Assembly: GCA_012799075.1 (NCBI GenBank)
Contig: JAAZLZ010000337.1
Coordinates: 1 to 7,860 of the forward strand
DNA from: Bacillota bacterium
GTDB taxonomy: Bacteria; Bacillota; Limnochordia; JAAZLZ01
DNA: 7,860 bases
Direction: 5' to 3'
Within the stretch, counting starts at the first letter, position 1. Each line of letters starts with the position of its first letter. The translations under genes were made by a program, and so were the position numbers. Below the pieces are notes generated by a model, which did not search any database, was not told the DNA's origin, and saw only the letters and a list, made by a program, of their open reading frames with translations. Below, piece after piece: positions 6,180-7,860 of the stretch.

Positions 6180-6977
6180 CTATACTTCCAGCTTGCCCTC
6201 TCTTTGTGCAGTGATATAATCCGCACAAAATTCATCTTGGCCCAACACAGCACGGGCAGCGTACAAGTGGGCCATAATTACCTTGTCTAAGGGATCCATG
6301 ATGGCGCTGTCCATCCCCGCGGCCATGGCCATCACCAGGAAGGTCCGATTAAGGAGCCTCCGCTGGGGAAGCCCAAAGGAAATGTTGCTGAGCCCGCAGG
6401 TAATGTGAACCGTTGGGTACTTTTCTTTGATCGCCTTGACTGTCTCAAGGAACATTATACCATAATGGGGGCCGGTGCCTACCGAACGCACCAGGGGATC
6501 CAGGTAGATCCGATCAGGATCGACGCCTTCCTCTCCCAGACCGTCCACCAGCCGACTGGCCAGCTCCACACCCTGCTCCACGTTCTCCGGCATCCCCTTA
6601 TCATCCATGCACAATGCCACCACGGAACAATCGGTTCCTTTGAGAAGGGGCAAGATGGCTTCGTAGCGCTCTTTCTCCAGGCTGATGGAATTGATCATAG
6701 CCGTCCCCTTATGGGCCTGCAAAGCCCGCTCCAAGGCCACCGGATCTGGACTGTCCAGGCAAAGGGGAACATCCACCACTTCTTGGACCAGCTTGACCAG
6801 CCATTCCAAGGTCTCCGGCTCCTTGCCGATGATGGTTCCGCAGTTGACATCAAGGACATGGGCGCCTGCTTCCACCTGATCCTTTGCCACTTGCTGCAAG
6901 TATTGGATATCGCCGGCTTGCACCGCCTCTCCAATTTTCTTGCGGCTAGTGTTGATTAATTCGCCAATGATTAGCAT
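6180..6977 (-). CDS. Methyltetrahydrofolate:corrinoid protein methyltransferase (AcsE/MtvA/MtgA-like)
   Basis: This TIM-barrel pterin-binding enzyme moves a methyl group between a corrinoid cofactor and tetrahydrofolate. At 265 residues it is close to the Moorella AcsE enzyme (262), and it opens with the same MLIIGE-IN strand. The folate-site residues are in place: Asp75 in LCLDS, Asn96 in MINS, Asp160 in YLDPL, and Asn198 in GLSNIS; RTFLVMAMAAGMDSAI (211-226) matches the conserved C-terminal part. The start is ATG at 6977, with GGAGGAGG at 6983-6990, 5 bases before it. Lying between a corrinoid activator and a corrinoid protein, and with no carbon monoxide dehydrogenase or acetyl-CoA synthase genes visible, it more likely acts as the MT II of a demethylation system than as AcsE of the Wood-Ljungdahl pathway. 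This choice is an inference from context. Confidence 0.92.
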   Translation of the reverse strand: MLIIGELINTSRKKIGEAVQAGDIQYLQQVAKDQVEAGAHVLDVNCGTIIGKEPETLEWLVKLVQEVVDVPLCLDSPDPVALERALQAHKGTAMINSISLEKERYEAILPLLKGTDCSVVALCMDDKGMPENVEQGVELASRLVDGLGEEGVDPDRIYLDPLVRSVGTGPHYGIMFLETVKAIKEKYPTVHITCGLSNISFGLPQRRLLNRTFLVMAMAAGMDSAIMDPLDKVIMAHLYAARAVLGQDEFCADYITAQREGKLEV

Positions 6978-7058
6978 AGTTACCTCCTCCGGGGGTTAGG
7001 CCGCTCCCACCCGAGCTCTGGGAATCCGGGCAAAACCGCACACCTGGCTTAATTCTCC

Positions 7059-7067
7059 CTTATAGCA
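7059..7067 (-). promoter_or_regulatory. Possible extended -10 promoter element for the methyltransferase-corrinoid protein pair
   Basis: On the minus strand this reads TGCTATAAG, close to the extended -10 consensus TGnTATAAT. It sits in the 152-base gap before the methyltransferase gene, which would give a leader of about 75 bases. No convincing -35 box is seen at 17 bases, so the call is weak; the gene pair may instead be read from a promoter upstream of the activator gene. Confidence 0.3.
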
Positions 7068-7129
7068 TAGTTTGACGCCCGCTTCCTTATCCCTCGGTAC
7101 GTTTTTGCTAATTCCGGTATAATATTGCT

Positions 7130-7860
7130 TTAAGCCGGTTGTATTTTGTCCAAATCCCCACCGGGGCTGGGAAAGAACATGGCCTCGGCAAACTCCATCT
7201 GGAAGTCAAGGCGCCCCGAAAGCTCCACATACCGGGTGGCGGCCGCAGCGCGAACCGCCCGGCCCCTCACCTCCTGGGACAACAGGGCCATCCTGGCCCC
7301 CATCCGAGCCGCATTCCCCACCGAGACTATCTTGTCCTTTTCTGCTAAGGGCAATAAACCGATGGCGATGGCGCTTTCCTTGCGGACGTAGTTCCCGAAG
7401 GCTCCGGCAAGGATCACTCGACTTATATCCTGGGGCGTCAGCTGGGCCTCTTTCATCAGAATCTTGATGCCGGCGTAGATGGCGCCTTTGGCAAGCTGCA
7501 GCTCACGCACGTCCCCTTGGGTGAGGACTACTGGGCTTTCTTGCTTCCTTGTCAGGATGAATTCCACACCCCGCTCCCCTTCGACGACCCTCCGTCGCAA
7601 ATCGGTCGGCACTTCGTCAGGCAGCTCGTCGGGAGGCAGCATCCTGCCAGTCTCATCGATGATCCCCACCTGGAGGAGCAGGGCAATGATATCGATCAGC
7701 CCCGATCCACATATCCCTTTGGCCGGTCCCCCATCGATGATCTGCAGCTTCAGCTCGCCATCGATCAGGTCCACCCCTTCGATGGCGCCCTTGGTTCCCC
7801 CCATGCCGCAGGTGATCTGGGCTCCTTCAAAGGCCGGCCCCGCGGCAGTGGAGCAAGCCC
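7130..7860 (-). CDS. RACo-like corrinoid activation/regeneration protein, C-terminal part (cut by window edge)
   Basis: Proteins of this ASKHA (sugar kinase/Hsp70 fold) family use ATP to help reduce inactive Co(II) corrinoid proteins to Co(I), with electrons from an N-terminal 2Fe-2S domain. The reading frame is open from 7858 to the TAA at 7130-7132, giving 242 visible residues. Conserved landmarks are ACSTAAGPAFEGAQITCGM at the visible start, GICGSGLIDIIA, GDVRELQLAKGAIYAGIKIL, VILAGAFGNYVRKESAIAIG, and GNAARMGA. These match the C-terminal ASKHA part (DUF4445-type) of RACo and RamA-like activators. The ferredoxin and linker domains, if present, lie beyond the right edge, so it is unknown whether this is a full RACo or a shorter variant. 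Its place upstream of the methyltransferase and corrinoid protein supports the role. Confidence 0.88.
   Translation of the reverse strand, partial: ACSTAAGPAFEGAQITCGMGGTKGAIEGVDLIDGELKLQIIDGGPAKGICGSGLIDIIALLLQVGIIDETGRMLPPDELPDEVPTDLRRRVVEGERGVEFILTRKQESPVVLTQGDVRELQLAKGAIYAGIKILMKEAQLTPQDISRVILAGAFGNYVRKESAIAIGLLPLAEKDKIVSVGNAARMGARMALLSQEVRGRAVRAAAATRYVELSGRLDFQMEFAEAMFFPSPGGDLDKIQPA

Noticed and set aside
5736..6290. Plus-strand open frame of 184 codons
   Set aside because: It runs antisense across the corrinoid protein gene and the end of the methyltransferase gene, both clear real genes, and its translation has no recognisable features.
7118..7123. Perfect TATAAT on the plus strand
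   Set aside because: No -35 box is found 16-18 bases upstream, and transcription from it would run antisense into the activator gene; it is likely chance in an AT-rich gap.
6978..7129. Possible cobalamin riboswitch before the methyltransferase gene
   Set aside because: I could not find a B12-box-like conserved sequence or the expected multi-helix fold, and about 150 bases is short for one plus an expression platform.

Overview
All genes in this window lie on the minus strand, so transcription runs from the right end to the left. The content points to an anaerobic, fairly GC-rich bacterium with a double membrane, most plausibly a diderm Firmicute; Limnochordia-like is my best guess, and it is an inference. 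The reasons are a corrinoid methyl-transfer module typical of anaerobes, an acyl-CoA dehydrogenase with electron transfer flavoprotein of the clostridial type, and an MCE lipid-transport protein that ends in an outer-membrane-like beta domain.

Right part (about 5461-7860), a corrinoid C1 module. It holds the C-terminal third or so of a RACo-like ASKHA protein that reactivates oxidised corrinoid proteins (cut by the window edge), then a complete methyltetrahydrofolate:corrinoid methyltransferase of the AcsE/MtvA/MtgA type, then a complete B12-binding corrinoid protein. Together they would move a methyl group between a corrinoid cofactor and tetrahydrofolate. The substrate-specific methyltransferase (MT I) is not in the window. 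A clear intrinsic terminator at 5461-5492 closes the module.

Middle and left part (1-5355), a tightly packed second unit: mlaE-like permease, mlaF-like ATPase, a very long mlaD-like MCE protein, acyl-CoA dehydrogenase, and the start of etfB (cut by the left edge). Gaps are 7, -4, 21 and -4 bases, so this is almost certainly one transcript with translational coupling.

The most interesting element is the 784-residue MlaD-like protein: an N-terminal membrane anchor, one MCE domain, about 520 residues of helical repeats, then a roughly 129-residue beta-rich domain ending in phenylalanine with an alternating hydrophobic pattern, like a BAM-recognised outer-membrane barrel. This matches the one-protein trans-envelope bridge described in the diderm Firmicute Veillonella parvula. 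Here the operon also carries an acyl-CoA dehydrogenase and ETF, suggesting (inference) that lipid transport and acyl-chain oxidation are expressed together. No RNA genes, mobile elements, CRISPR arrays or gene-free stretches above 300 bases were seen; the longest gaps are about 155 bases.
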